Shown piece after piece: positions 14,901 to 27,793 of a DNA stretch of 64,000 bases; position 1 is the first letter of the stretch, and every line of letters starts with the position of its first letter. Position numbers and translations under genes: made by a program. Origin of the DNA: Brienomyrus brachyistius (Eukaryota; Chordata; Actinopteri; Osteoglossiformes; Mormyridae); NCBI RefSeq assembly GCF_023856365.1, contig NC_064541.1:22422214-22486213 (forward strand), given 5' to 3'. The notes under the pieces were generated by a model, which did not search any database, was not told the DNA's origin, and saw nothing but the letters and a program-made list of their open reading frames with translations.

Positions 14901-17900
14901 AAAATCTCGAGATCCCGACCCAAAATACAGGAAATTTAGAGCAGCTTCCCATTGCCATTCCTCTGTTAACAGCAGGAAAACGGACTCAAACTGCCGTTAT
15001 TTTTTTTTTAACGGAGCATAAGCTCTCACAGCACCTGCGACACTGGAGCCACTGTCCTGAATCTTGAGCTTTGAAATTTTGGCTCCTTTAAACTATGGGT
15101 TTTCTCCACTGTTTTCTGACTTAACTACTATTAGCAAATGAGACACTGACACACCACTGACTTCCAAACATAAATACGTTCTATTCCGATCATTCTTGAA
15201 AATGTAAAACATACTACTAGCCTATTATGTCATATAATTATTGTTATTATTGGATATGCCAGGCAACAAGAGGCCCGTGCCATTCACCCTTTTGCAGATC
15301 TCTTTGTTTTGGGACATTAAAAGTCTTTGAGACTGATGTGGCACTAAATGCTGGGGAATTATTTTCTCCTTTAATTAAGTTTGGCATCCTAAACAGGCGT
15401 CAGGATATAGCTTGCAGCCTGCAGGCTACTCCGCAGTCGTCAATGCTTAAGTGAACTGCCGAAACCATAATGTTTATTTTTAGGAAAAATAACTAAATCG
15501 CAATTAAACCAAAGAAAAACACAGCCTTTCCAGAACTTTGTCTCCTGCAACAAACACTCCTGGGTCGTGATTAACGACTGTTTACTTTTCTGCGGTACAG
15601 AGTTATCGCGTGGGGCTGCAGACTCCATCAGTGCGTTGAAGGTACTGCTGAAGCTTGCCCAACAGGGGAATGACCAAAGTATAGAATCAAGGAAGAGCCC
15701 ATCTGTTTGGTTTAGGACGCCGCTGCATGATAACATTCATGGTTCAGCTGGTCACTCGGATATTCACGTTTGGCTTTGCGTCACCTTCCAGCAGCAGGTT
15801 TACACTGCGTGTTTACTGTACGCACAGGCATGTGCCGATTTCTGGGGCAACTCCAGCATAAAGCTCACAGTCGGGATGAGGCGGCTCCGTACCTTGGTGG
15901 CGAGCTCATTGAAGAAGTTGAGGGCCAGGCTGGTGATGTGCCGCTGGGGATCGATGAGCAGCAGGGCCACCTCGCTCACCTGCCCCTTCACCTTCAGCAC
16001 GTCCTTCAGCACCAGCTGTGTCAGCACGGTGACAGCAGTCTGCCGTACTGCCGGGCTGTCGTCGCTGAGCCTGCCACAAGGAGTGTCACACTATGGTCAC
16101 GAGCCTTACACCCCCCCCCCCCCAGAGTGTTCCCAACACAGACAGTTCATTGAAGGACCAACAGAGAAACCAACTAGAGTTACTATGCAAGGGAGACACT
16201 AGAATAATGAAAAGTCACTTCCCACATATTTAAAAATCGGGCCTCAATTCCACCCCCCTTCCTTGGATGTCATTCGCTGCCGCCGGGGGGAGGTAGCCTC
16301 AGACTGACAGCTTTCTCCACAGACAGAATGGCTCTGTGGAATGGGTCATTTCAGGGACTAACTGAAACGCAGTGGTGCACAATGTGCAGGCCTGTTACCA
16401 TGGTTGCGTCACACAGGCCAGGGGTCTGAGAAGGAGAAGCATAATGAGCAGCTTGGTCCAGTAATTTACTCTGGACCACATCCTTTAGTTCTTTCAGAAA
16501 AAGGGAAAAAATTATTCAAGGAGTTTATTTAACGGTGCAACACAGTGCGCAGGCAGAGAGAAGCGCTTCCTAATGGCAACTCCTCTTCTGAGAGGTGCAA
16601 GGATGACAAAGATGCCATACTGCAACTAGCCAGACAGCCTGGAGAGCCTGAGTGTCACTCGATTACTGCTGTGCTTTTGATAAGCCCCCAGGGTCCATGT
16701 CAGAGCCTTTCAGGATAACGACAGTCAGGCTGTATAAAGGCACAATCCAAACATCGATTTTGACCGGTCAGGTCCAGCTCGTTTCCATGCTCATGGGCAG
16801 AACAATAAACATGTGTATGTTTAACATCTCCTACACCAGATTCACAAGGCCAAACAGACCCATCCTGTCCATGACACTACATTTACAAACAGGTGCCTGC
16901 CGAGAACTCGTAGCCCCATCAGGCACCTACCATAAAAGGCAGCACAGCAGCTGGCTGTCCAGCCATAGGGTCGGCTCCCACCCTCCGGAAATAAAAGCTG
17001 CTGACCACCTTGCAGCTTGCCAGGGGGTGTTGTAGGTGGGGCTGTTACCTGGCATACAAGTTCTGTGTCCAGGGTTCAAGGATGTTCGGGAAGCGGACTG
17101 TGAGGTCTCCCAGGGCGATTATGGTGTTGGCTCTGACAACAGGGAGGGAGGACTTCTCCAGCACCGTGAAGAGTAGCCGGATGTTCTCCTCACACACAGA
17201 AGGGCTGTGAAATTGAAGGGGGGGGGGGGGGCATGGAGGTCATAATGAGGGGGGATATGCCCTCCCCAAAAGGGCAGGTACACCAGCACTGATCATGTGA
17301 TGTGTTTAGGGCAGCCAGAGCACTTCTGCAGAGAAGCAGTCACCTGATCATCATGAACTGCGCTAGGGCGAGACAGGCGGCCACCGAAAGCTGGGGGTGT
17401 GAGTAGTGCCCTGGGGAACTGCACACCCTCACCAGGAGAGGCAGGAAGGCCACCAACAGGTTCTCCTCTGGGCGAGAGAGCAGCGTGTTAAGCGGTGTCA
17501 GTCATGCAGAGTAGGGTATGGGAGAGGAAGCCACAAGACCACGCAGGACTGCCTGGGAAGCACCAGGTGGGGACTCGCTCTCACCAGCCAGCAGCTCCGT
17601 CTCGCAGATCCTGCGGATAAGCTCTGCCTCCGTGTCCTCGGCTGAGGCACCCACCAATCCCAGCTCCTCCTCTATGCAGCTGTCATTGGATGCTTGCTGC
17701 AGGAATGTACATTTCAGCAAAAATAAAACAAAGCCAAAACTAGACCAAAACTATGGCAGAAAGTGAGTGGCTGTTAGTTATAGTTTACTGGCTTGAGGTC
17801 TAGAGCCAGCGGTGAAGCGCTAGTTCATAACTCGAGTTACTATGCAGGATGCTCACCAGACACAAAACACTAGAAGCCTGATTTATACAAGTCATATTAG

Positions 17901-20900
17901 GTATACCTACCAAAGGCTAGTCCACCTGTTGTCTGTCGTTCTAAACAATGAAGAGGTCTTAGGGGCACTCAGGTGCTGTAAAGGTGCCAGCGGACAGCAG
18001 CTCACCTTGGCTTTGGCAGAAGGGCCCTTGTCCTCCTTCTCTCCTCTCCTCCTGCGCAGCTCTGTACTGATGCTGCGCTCTAGGTACGACACCTGCCAGA
18101 AGGCCACACAGCCACAGAGGGAGAGCAGCTGGGCCAGGGAGACGCAGTTGACTGAAGGAAAAAAAAATGTGGGGGTGGGGGAGGTTGTTATAATACAAGG
18201 GAATATTCAAATCACGCCTTAGGCAGGGGTGCCACGGTATGTCAGTCACTCTTAATCTAAGCAATGCCACTTTGGGCTTCTTTAGGGGAAAGAACCCCAC
18301 AGTAATTCAGTGATTCCGCACCCAGCCAGTAAAGCTGGCTGCTCTTTCAGACTTTGGTGCTTTTGGTTTTTAGAGATCTCCAAACAGGCATGAACTTGTT
18401 GGTTTCTGTCGATTCCACTTTGAATGGCAGTGAAAGGTAGTGCAAATTTAAGGTGGTTTGGAGCACTGGTGCTACATGATGTCGGGCGCCCATTAAAAGA
18501 CAAGAATCAGAACGTTTAGAATTCCCTAGGCCTTCTTGATTATACAGCGTTATTCATTGTGTTAAAACTAAAAAAAGCTACCCTAGTATGAAACACACAA
18601 AGCCTTAAATATTTATCCAATCACATTGCACTGCAGGTTGGTCGTCATTGTCTGCCTGATTGGATAATCAGGTTGCCCGATTGTCTGCCCAATCCCTTGT
18701 TGGGGATAAAAGCCTGGCTGCTCCTGTTCCTGATACAGAGTCAATCCTCTCACTGTTGATTGGTTGTTTGCTGTGGTTGTTTTGTCCAGATTGCAGACTG
18801 GAGGTTGGTTGAGGTTATATGGCCTAGTTTGGAGTAGGATGTGCGATAAGCAATGTTTATCTTAATTTTTTTCTTTCATTTTTGTAATTAGGCCCTTTTG
18901 GGGGATTGCTGCCATCTTTGTTTGAGTGAGCTTTTCTGTTTTTGGTTAGTTATGGAGTGAGGGCACTTTGTTAACTTGTTTGTGTGTTTTTAGGCAAGGT
19001 AGTTCCACTCCGAATAGCTAATCTTGGCTGGTTTGTTATTTTAGCCTTTCCCCCTCCTGAGGTTTATGTTATGCTCTCAACCACTGTAAATAGCTGTTGT
19101 GATTAAAAACGTTTGTGAATTGAAAATTTCTCCTGTTTTGTTTCTAGTATGGCAGCCTAATTGCTGGACTGCGATTAGTCGTACAGGGTGCCGTAAGAAC
19201 GTGCTCGGGAAGCCCGATTTCAGCCTTGTGCACATTCTGGGTTAGTGGCACTAATAGCCTACATTATGTTATTTAGCAATCACTCATGACTCGGTGGGCA
19301 ACAACGCGTCTCCCTCCTCACTTGCTTATACACACACACTTATGGCGCCATTTTACCGGTAGAGTCCAATGGAAACGGGAGCAAAACAGGAGTCGACCCC
19401 CTAACCAATCCTCAGGTCACCTACTAACACTGTGTGACTTTCTCCACAGGCTCCAGTGTGAATGTAAAACAGAGGACAGTGTTCGAGAAAAGAGGGGGGG
19501 ACTTCATCCCCTTTATTCACCACATTGATATCAGCTGCAAGATCACGTCTTTCATAATGGTAAAGTAACGAGTGGTAAGAAAAATGTATCCATGCCGTGG
19601 TGCTTTTACCAGATAGATAAATGGGGTTCACATGTGAAAAGGTAGTCACACCGGGAGACACTCACGCTAAGTTCGACTGTCACATACACTTTGGTTTTGA
19701 AACTGCACACAGTCTATCCCTTAAAGACACCAAATTTTGTCGTTTGACCAATAAGCAAAAATGTATTCTGCCTAATTAGATTTGGATGGATTGGCCTTAT
19801 AACAATGATTGTGTGTGCCCCCCCCCCAGTAGTACCACCACCACCCCCGCACCCCTTGATCCACAAGAAATCTTGCATCTTGGACTACAGATTTAAGTTA
19901 TACAAGAGCAACTCTACATATAGTCAATGTACATGAGGTGCTACATGACAAGGTGTGCTCATGCTTTAAATAAATTTGGAAGACAGACCATTTGTAAATA
20001 AAACAGTAAAAACTGACAGCTCACTGCTCAAAATGTGTCACACTGCCTATTGCAAAACTGACATGAATTGTGTTGTACTTAACTGGACATACAAATGTGT
20101 TAAAATCAACACGGTTTGCGTTAAAAACAACACATTGTTTTTACAGCATTATACCATTATTAGACACTTAGAGAACTTAAGGTACTTCAGCAGATGCGAA
20201 AACAAAAAAAAAAAAAACTTTATGGGACTACACAAGTTGTTTTCTATTCTAAAAAATGTGTCTTTAAGACATTAAACAGTGTCTTTTTGGAGTGCTGATG
20301 TCAAATTAAAACCTAAAGCCAAAAAAATGGCAGTGTGATGATTGACTTACCCTGCTCAGTCTCAACCTGTGACTGGACAGCCTCTTTGCTGCCCTCACCA
20401 CCCTTGGCAATCTGATCCAGCAGCAGACGTGAGCATTGCTGGAGGAGCCGGGAGCAGAGCTGGTCAGGGGACTCAGCCAAGAAGTAGAGGACTCGGATGG
20501 CCTGCTCCATGAAGGTATGCCAGTAGGGGTCGGTCAGCAACACGCCTGGGGCAACACGCACTCAGGATCAAAGCAGGGCTAAACGGATCACAGAACCTAA
20601 ACGGGTCAAGATCGACAGCAGGTACCTTTAGCTATGGCTTGGGTGAGGCAGGTGAAGAGTTGGTGGTCTTGGGGTAGCCTGAATGGGGGGGCACCTTTAT
20701 TTGGCTGTGGGGCAAAAATTTTCCGATTGAGTTAGCAGACAGCGAGCAGGAATGGGGTGGTAAAGAGAAGAGGAGGACGGCAGGCCTTTACCCTGTTGTG
20801 ATCAGTGATGCTGCAGATGGTGAGGACAGTATCTCTGGCCAGGAGGTAATCCTCAGCCACCGTCTCCCCAAGAGCCACGGAGCACAACGTATCCAGGTTA

Positions 20901-23900
20901 CTGAGCACTACCTCCCTCTCTGCCCTAACACTCCCCACGAAAACAGGAGTAGCACGTTAACATTGGACACAGATTAACAAAGATGGCAAAATATTTGCTT
21001 CACTCATAGAAAGGAGAAGTTGCAGCCTAGTTAATGACCAGACTGCGTTTTCCAGCTTCCTGGAGACGGCAGTGTCCAAGCCCCTCACCGTGCGGCCATT
21101 CCCAGTAACAGGACGGCGGCGCGCCGCTGTAGGCTGCGGCTCTCCAGCTTCCCAGTGAATCTCTCCCATAGGAGCTGCACCACACTGGTCTGCAGGCTGG
21201 AGCTGCTGCTGAAGAACTCCTGCACCTATGGGTCACAGGGAGCGAGCATCACGCCACACTGCGCTGTATCGAGGGACAGCACCAAGCAGAGTAGCTTAAA
21301 AGGCCTCTCACTATCTCCTCCAGGCACTGGATGGTCCCCAGTGAAGCATCCACCATCAGCTCTGACAGGCTATTCACCAGAGTTTGCGCCTTGGCCCTGT
21401 AAGGCAGGGGGGGTTTAGGGCCGTGTCAATTAGACAGTTACCAAACCAGTTCAGCTCTGGTGCCAAGCATAATCACGACAAAAGGTTCACCAGCACTGCA
21501 GTACATTGCCACGTGATACAGTAGAGCAATTGGGCAGGGCACTGACCGTGTGGTGTCCCCCTGAGGATTAAGGTAGAGTCTCTTGTATGCCTGGACCACA
21601 GCATCCTTCACGGCCTGGTCTGAGGACCACACCAGTGGTAGCATCTTCCGCACGCCGGACAGCGAGTCGGCCACACCAAACTCACACACCGTCACGCAGA
21701 ACTGCACCGCCTCCTGGACCACTACAGCCCACACAGACACAGGAGAAGGCATCACACAACAGAAAGCTCTGCAAAAGCTTTCATGAAATACAAGTTACCC
21801 TCCAAATCACAGAAACAGCATCAGAAGGCCTACCACTGGTGGTCTTCCAGTACAGCATGGTGTTAATGAGTGCTATGGCCTTCTCCACCTGGAGGACAAA
21901 GCTCTCTGTGTCTCTCAGGTACTGAACCAGCATCTCCTGCTTCTTCAGCACACTCTCTTCCACCTCATCTCTGTGGCTCAGCTCTGCTGCCTCTTCCGCC
22001 TGATTGGAGACCTGCACCTCCTCGGCATCAGACTGAGCTTGCACTGGACCTAATGTCAATGAAAAAGAAATTCAGGTGGAAGGTTAGTGGCGAAGAGGAC
22101 GGAACAACCCACCATCGGACATCAGAGGCCCAGTGCTGTGCGAGTTGAAAGCCTGAGAGGCAGGGGCAGTCTCATTACCCTTGAAGATCAGACCCAGTGT
22201 ATCAACAACTGACTCCACAGTGAGGGGGGAGACGCCGCAGAAGAGCTGAGAATCAGGGAAGGTGCCATTGGCTCGGACACAGAGTCGTACGGCCTGTCTG
22301 TGGGACAATGGCATACATGAGAGGACCGTCCAGCGGGCAGGAGCATGCACACACACCAAGCGTGACGCAGACACCCCACACACCTGTACTTGTTGTCTCT
22401 GAGAAGCTGAGCGACGCTCACAGCAGTGGCCTGGTCAGTTTCCTTCATGTCCCCCTTCCAGTCGACCTCATCGTCCCCCTCCCCATCCTGACCGCAGGCC
22501 TCCAGCTCAGCCTGCACCGTCTGCAGCAGCTCAGGCTCCATGGCCTCCCACAGCTCAGAGGCTTCGATGACAGCCACTGTAGAAGGTGATGAGTCGGGCA
22601 CATCACAAAAACGCACAGTATGTGGGTCCTTACAGCAATGCAGCACGTGGCCAATGACCTGCCAGGATTACGTGCCAATAAGGAGGCAGAGACACAAGAC
22701 AAAGGCATAGTGATGGGGTAAGGGTGTGGGGGAGGAGCACTTACCAGGGACTTTGGTGGCAGCCTTCTGCCGGAGCTCTGCCAGTTTAGCAGTCTCCTTC
22801 TCCAGGGGTTTTTTCAGATCAGCGCTGCTCAGCTGCATGGAAATTCAGAGATGCCAGTTTCCAAATTTTAATAAAACTAACCATCTTCACAACAATGTGG
22901 CTTGACAAAGCATTCTTTGTACCTTACAGCTGTAGGGGTTATGAGCAATGAAGGCAGCCAGCAGCTGGATGGCACTCTTGCACGCGTTGACTGACTTGTC
23001 CATCAGCCGACACACTGTCAAGCTCATGACCTCTGTGTACCTGGTAAGGGGTAGAGCCTGAAAGACAAGGCAGTAACCATGAACACCTGCAGGCCAGTCG
23101 ATGACTCAGGGAAAGCCTGGCTCAAGCCTAGCCACCCACCCACCTTGCTGTTGACGATGCGCGTGTAGACCTGCAGTACACGGGACCTGACGTGGGAGTG
23201 TGTGTCGTGCAGGTGCTCTTGTAGGGTGTCCAGGAAACGGTCCCTGTCGGCCCGCCCAGAGTCGTCCAGCCCATCACCACTGAGCACCCGAACCAGCACT
23301 TCCCCGAGCACCTCACACACAGCCACACGCATGCTGGGGCTCTGCCATTGGTCAGGGGAGGAAGAAGGGAAAACGAACCAATGAAACAGCTAAATTAGGA
23401 CAACTCTGCAGTCACTCTTACAAGATACCTCAGTATGCTGTTGAGAATATGGTATACTGGCAATAAAACAGATACCAAAATAAAAAGTGTTAAATAAAAC
23501 ACTTTTATAAATGAGAGCTCAGTTCCGAAATCTCCTAGCACAGGGACAGCCTCACCTCTCCTTCCAGATGAGCGAGAAGTACACTGATGTTGGGGATCAT
23601 GGCTTCAGGCACTAGCGCACTGAGCTCCGACAGGAAGGAGGAGAAGGCCTTGACGCCTGAACCCTCCCTGCTGAGCTCCTCAGAGGGCTTCTGACCGATC
23701 TCCCTGCAGCAGGAGGGTGACATTGGGGTGACCCACGTGAACAAGGCAGGATAGATCAGGGAAACATTGCAAAATTTGCATCTCATCCAGAGTGAGTCCT
23801 ACACTACCACCCCAACGATGCAGTCCATGATATGCAGTTACAAGATGACTGCCCTTTCATTTAATAGCACACAGACCTCATGACTTCCCCGACGACAGCC

Positions 23901-24827
23901 TTGACACCGTACTCCATGCTCCACACAGAGACCGCCTGCGCGCACACGGTGGACAGCTGCTCAAAGTGTTGCAGCAACTGGATGACCTTCACACTGGCAC
24001 CTGGAGGATGGCAGTCACTGGGTCAGAAACCGTTACCAGTGGGCACCTCCCTTTAATGCCTAACGATCCACGCATGAAGGAGAACAGCAGGCAGAGTAAC
24101 AGGCTGCACACCTAGCATGTGGTTGTATTTCTTGATGAGCACCCCCAAGAGATGGATGATGGCATCACGGCTGGCCTTGCTCCTCACAAGGCTGATGGTG
24201 GGGTTCTCAAGAAGTTTGTAGCAACAACATGTCACACAACTATTGACAAGACAAAACCCAACTCAGACCACCGGGCAACAATTGTCATGATAAGTTAACC
24301 TTTATTTATCTCACAAATGGGAAATGTACATTGTTACAGCAGCAAAATGGACAATACTGGAGTAATAAAAGACTATACAATAATCTAAAAAAATTGAATA
24401 TACAAAAAACTACTACATCTATAGTATTTCAGCAGAATGGGTCTGAATTATTCTTTACAGGACAGATACACCCCCCCCCCCAAAAAAAACAACAGGCTGG
24501 ATCTTGAGACGGACCTGACAAACTCCTCCTCCACCAGAGACAGGCTCCACAGAGACCTGATGTCCAGCTGTAGTAGCTGGATGAGAACCTGGAGTACTGT
24601 TTCCCTCTCCGCATCCCAGTGCATCTGAGATTCACTGCCAGCCCGGCCCTTTTTGTTGCCCTGTAGGTGTCGAAATCCAACATGGTCAGTAACAGGAGTA
24701 AATACAACCGATGCAATGGGTAAACCAATATCCGAGACCCGCAGCGAGTCGCAAGTTGTCCTCAGATTACCAAAGATGTCGCTCATAGCCAATGGGCATA
24801 TTGAGGGCAGGGTGTCCTCTGCCTCCT

Positions 24828-24884
<57 letters not shown>

Positions 24885-26044
24885 TTGGCTCCATCCTCCT
24901 CCCCAACCTTAATTTCCGATAAGGGATCCGAGGAGAGAAGCCAATTTATTATGGGTGGGCCCTTACAGCAGAGAAGCCAAGCTCTACTACCCTGCCAAGA
25001 TTACCCATCAAATCAGGAGACTGATGCACCCATACCCTACCAATTAGCTCGCATTCGCCTTGGTTTCATCACTGGACAACAAAGTAAGCATCAGCAACAA
25101 GACCACCACCAGTGACCTAAGTGGCACGACAGGTAACAGCACACTAAGGAATTCACTGAACAATGAAACATAAGAAATGCTCTAAACACTTCAGGGAACA
25201 GAATACCTTGCTTGGTGCAGTGACAATACTCTGCCTGCAAGAGTCGCTCTCCAGGCACTCTGTAAGCTTGCAGAGCAGGAACACACCCATCTTCACTGCA
25301 TTGAGATGCTGCTTCCTGTCCACAGCAGACAGAGAGGTAGAGAGGAGGAGGGATGGGAGGGACACCGAGAGACCGCTCACCACTGGTAAAAGAAGTCAAA
25401 AAGAAGTGTGATGTTGATATACCATTACATGAAACAAAAGGAACAGGCAGAATGCATTCGTGGACTAACCTTGTATGAGCAACTCTAATGCGTCTTCTTT
25501 AACAGCCAAATCTACTGCCTGGAAGTGCCTGAAAGAGAAAAGCACGGTTAACGGCATATACTTTCCATGTAACAGTCCTACAGAAAGCTACATATGACCT
25601 TATTCGACATATGACGTTTTCCTGTTCTGTTTATGGGCATACAAACTTAAGTACTTACTGCAAGACGCTGTACAGTGTATCAAAATGCTCCAGGATACAC
25701 AGTGGACCCTGGGTCCTCATTGCAGTCTTAAAACCTGAAGGAGAGGTTGAGGTGCATACAGGTAAAGACCAACACAGCAGAGAAATCCCCATCCCTTCCT
25801 TGAGGAATTGGGACGTGGATAAAGTTTACCATACACGGGAAACACTTGGCCGGTTTAAAAGGCTTAAAAGTTCGATTGTAAGGAGATCCGTGGATTGGAC
25901 ATGTCTATGCAGGCATTGGAGGTACTCACTGTTTAAGTGGGAAGGCAGCTGTTTGGGGGAGAGAACGTCCTGAACCACATATTGATCAACACCCCCGGTC
26001 TTCACCAAATCACGCACACACACTGGCACCGCGAAGTCCCACAT
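11903..26044 (-). CDS. ncapd2: Condensin complex subunit 1 (CAP-D2)
   Basis: HEAT-repeat subunit of condensin I, needed for mitotic chromosome compaction. I place 31 coding exons: 25930-26044, 25659-25734, 25470-25528, 25207-25382, 24515-24660, 24112-24239, 23877-24000, 23556-23703, 23144-23341, 22923-23057, 22745-22832, 22384-22576, 22179-22297, 21834-22049, 21547-21721, 21312-21396, 21089-21225, 20792-20924, 20626-20704, 20351-20545, 18006-18151, 17585-17696, 17344-17467, 17049-17204, 15893-16070, 13217-13311, 13024-13104, 12656-12839, 12285-12441, 12073-12201, 11903-11985. Total 4170 bases, 1389 residues (human 1401), phases consistent. Landmarks: GGVDQYVVQDVL near the N-terminus, LDIRSLW, CYKLLENPTIS, KALPLTR-like start of exon 10, VKGQVSEVALLLIDP, AIYNILPDIISRLSDP. 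The tail is acidic then basic (SSDEEEEEEGEDED, SETPKVTTP, a Cdk-like TP site). The exon ending at 12441 could instead end at 12447 (both in frame). Confidence 0.97.
13312..15892 (-). other. Large ncapd2 intron, no gene seen
   Basis: A 2.6 kb intron. Segments around 13600-13640 (TTCGGTTCCAATCCG) and 14160-14220 look like worn transposon sequence but could not be classed. Open frames on the plus strand at 15567-16202 run antisense over the neighbouring exon and are shadows. Confidence 0.5.
18610..19210 (+). repeat. Candidate LTR-like or other dispersed repeat in ncapd2 intron
   Basis: A block unlike its surroundings. On the plus strand it has CCAAT/ATTGG motifs (18618-18666 and 18757-18762), a TATA-like GGATAAAAGCC at 18704-18714, pyrimidine-rich middle parts, and an ATTAAAA signal near 19102. 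That order resembles a promoter-to-polyadenylation LTR. I have a sense of having seen this sequence as a dispersed fish repeat but cannot name it, and no terminal TG..CA or target-site duplication was confirmed. Confidence 0.3.
24829..24882. repeat. (CA)n microsatellite in ncapd2 intron
   Basis: Pure AC repeat of about 27 units on the plus strand, in the intron between ncapd2 exons 4 and 5. Confidence 0.98.
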
Positions 26045-26692
26045 CGCTACCACAATGAGAGGAAGACATGGTTGTTTTACAGCAAATCACGTTGTTCCGA
26101 CAATCGCATCAATGTAGTGAGACTGAGCAGAGAACCATAATCCAGAGCCAGCCCCGCAACTGCTACAATAATGAACAAAAGAAAAACAAAACTTATTTTT
26201 AAATTTAAAAACATTTCTATTCGCATTTACAATTCAGCAAATGACACAGGATAACAGCTGGTTTACACTAATCGGAAACACGTTACCAAGCCTGTTCAAA
26301 CCCACTTCCCATTGTTATTTGCCAATCTAGCAAGCGAAGAATGAACGTCAACCACACGGAACGTCTTAAAATAATGTAAAAGCTTAAAGCAACAAAAAAG
26401 CAAAGTATTTGATACCGAAAAGTAAATGTCCTGGGTTAACTAACAAGCTAGCTACTTACACAAAAGCACTTTGGAATATAGTTCAAAACAAAATGCCTTC
26501 GCCGTTACCAACAAACACATCTGAACAAAAGTTACCACCATTTCTCAAACTGAGTAAATCGCCATTTAGCTGATGTTCAGTATATTTCAGACACTACCCA
26601 AGTTATCAAAACATGCATATACAATGTATATTATTCTTTTCCTCTTTGTTTTGTTTAAAATTTGTTTAAAAAGTGAAATAAGGAATACTTAC

Positions 26693-26790
26693 CTGTATTT
26701 GTGTTAAAGGGACAGCTACAAACAGTGCAATAAGTACTCCCATACAGCACATCAGCAGCCACTATACTGGCAACGGTTTGCCGCACAGGT
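26693..26790 (-). other. ncapd2 5' UTR exon (inferred)
   Basis: The start-codon exon is preceded by an acceptor (GTGGTAG at 26046-26052). The only strong upstream donor on this strand is ACAG|GTAAGT at 26693. The exon between that donor and the promoter near 26.8 kb is therefore inferred as non-coding exon 1. Its upper limit is approximate. Confidence 0.5.
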
Positions 26791-26817
26791 TTTGAATTCT
26801 ACCCCGTTGGCGCCAAA
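26791..26817 (-). promoter_or_regulatory. E2F site with adjacent CHR-like element, ncapd2 promoter
   Basis: TTGGCGCCAAA (26807-26817) is a palindromic E2F consensus. TTTGAA (26791-26796) matches the cell-cycle homology region (CHR). Both sit just upstream of the inferred ncapd2 first exon, which fits a gene expressed in G2/M. The 10-base spacing is larger than the four bases of classical CDE-CHR pairs. Confidence 0.5.
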
Positions 26818-27400
26818 GGAAATGCGTCATCACGCTGCTTCCGAAAGGACGTAAACCGGAGGCCATTTACCACGCACATGTCACACGGCCGCGCTAAGCC
26901 AAAATGGCGGTTGCTTCTGAGATAAGAATTACTTGAGGTGAATTAAAATGTCCACACTACCACTAAATAAATTTGTCCATTTATGCAAACTGAATTCGCG
27001 TATGTAATTAAGTTCATCATTTCATTGTATGCCACGATATACTGCGTCCGTGTTGCGTAAAATGAGAAAAACAGAAATACAGCATGTGTACAATGTAATA
27101 ATTGTATTTAACAATTCCGAACAAGTCGTACATTTCTCAATTCGTTATCAGTTATTTACATTGGTTTTTGCCACTACATCATTATTTACGAACCATTCTA
27201 GCCAACAAAGGTAGAGTAGCACAGTTCAGTTACATAGGTCTGAGTCCAGGTTATAATACTGTCCATGTTTTGCAGGTCTTCCTGTAACGATAAACTACAT
27301 TACACACAAACATAACTTACTACATAGTTTAGCCCTGTGAATCTTCAGTATATAAAGTATGCCCTTAGAAATTACCCCTTCCAAAATAAATTGATGCAGT
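26818..27400. other. Intergenic, ncapd2 to ing4
   Basis: Divergence of ncapd2 promoter and end of ing4. An AAAATGGCGG motif (26901-26910) matches a YY1 site. An ATTAAA on the minus strand near 27407-27412 may end the ing4 transcript. No open frame of note. Confidence 0.4.
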
Positions 27401-27793
27401 ACACAAGATGTTTAATATAATATGGAATAACAGAACACAGTATGATAGAGTACAGTATAATAAACATTCCAGTCAAGGAGAAAGTGCTGGATTAATGCTG
27501 TTTATATTTAACTTTTTAAACTCAGTTAAAAAAAACCACAAACATCAACAAAATAGTCACTGAAAACATAATGCTTAAACTGAAAATACAGCTGTAGTTA
27601 CACCTGCAGCTTTCCTTCCCTGTGCCAGAAACAGGGAATAGGAGAACAAAAAAAGCACCAAATACTGCAGAGAGGGAAAAGGAGATCATATCATTACTTG
27701 AGTGAAAAGAGGGAGCACATACACTGTCCCCTCCTCCCCTCTTTCTCTCTCCCTCTCTCTCTCCACTCCTCTGAATGAGCGCTTCTACCTCAG

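Noticed and set aside
15567..16202. 211-codon plus-strand open frame
   Set aside because: Runs antisense across an ncapd2 exon and its intron; the opposite strand encodes the conserved VKGQVSEVALLLIDP segment.
24429..24906. Overlapping frames reading CVCVCV repeats
   Set aside because: Encoded by the (CA)n microsatellite.
11903..26044. A small Cajal-body RNA (SCARNA10 type) in an ncapd2 intron, as I recall for human NCAPD2
   Set aside because: I looked for box C/D and H/ACA signatures in the introns by eye and could not support one. A covariance-model search of the introns would decide it.
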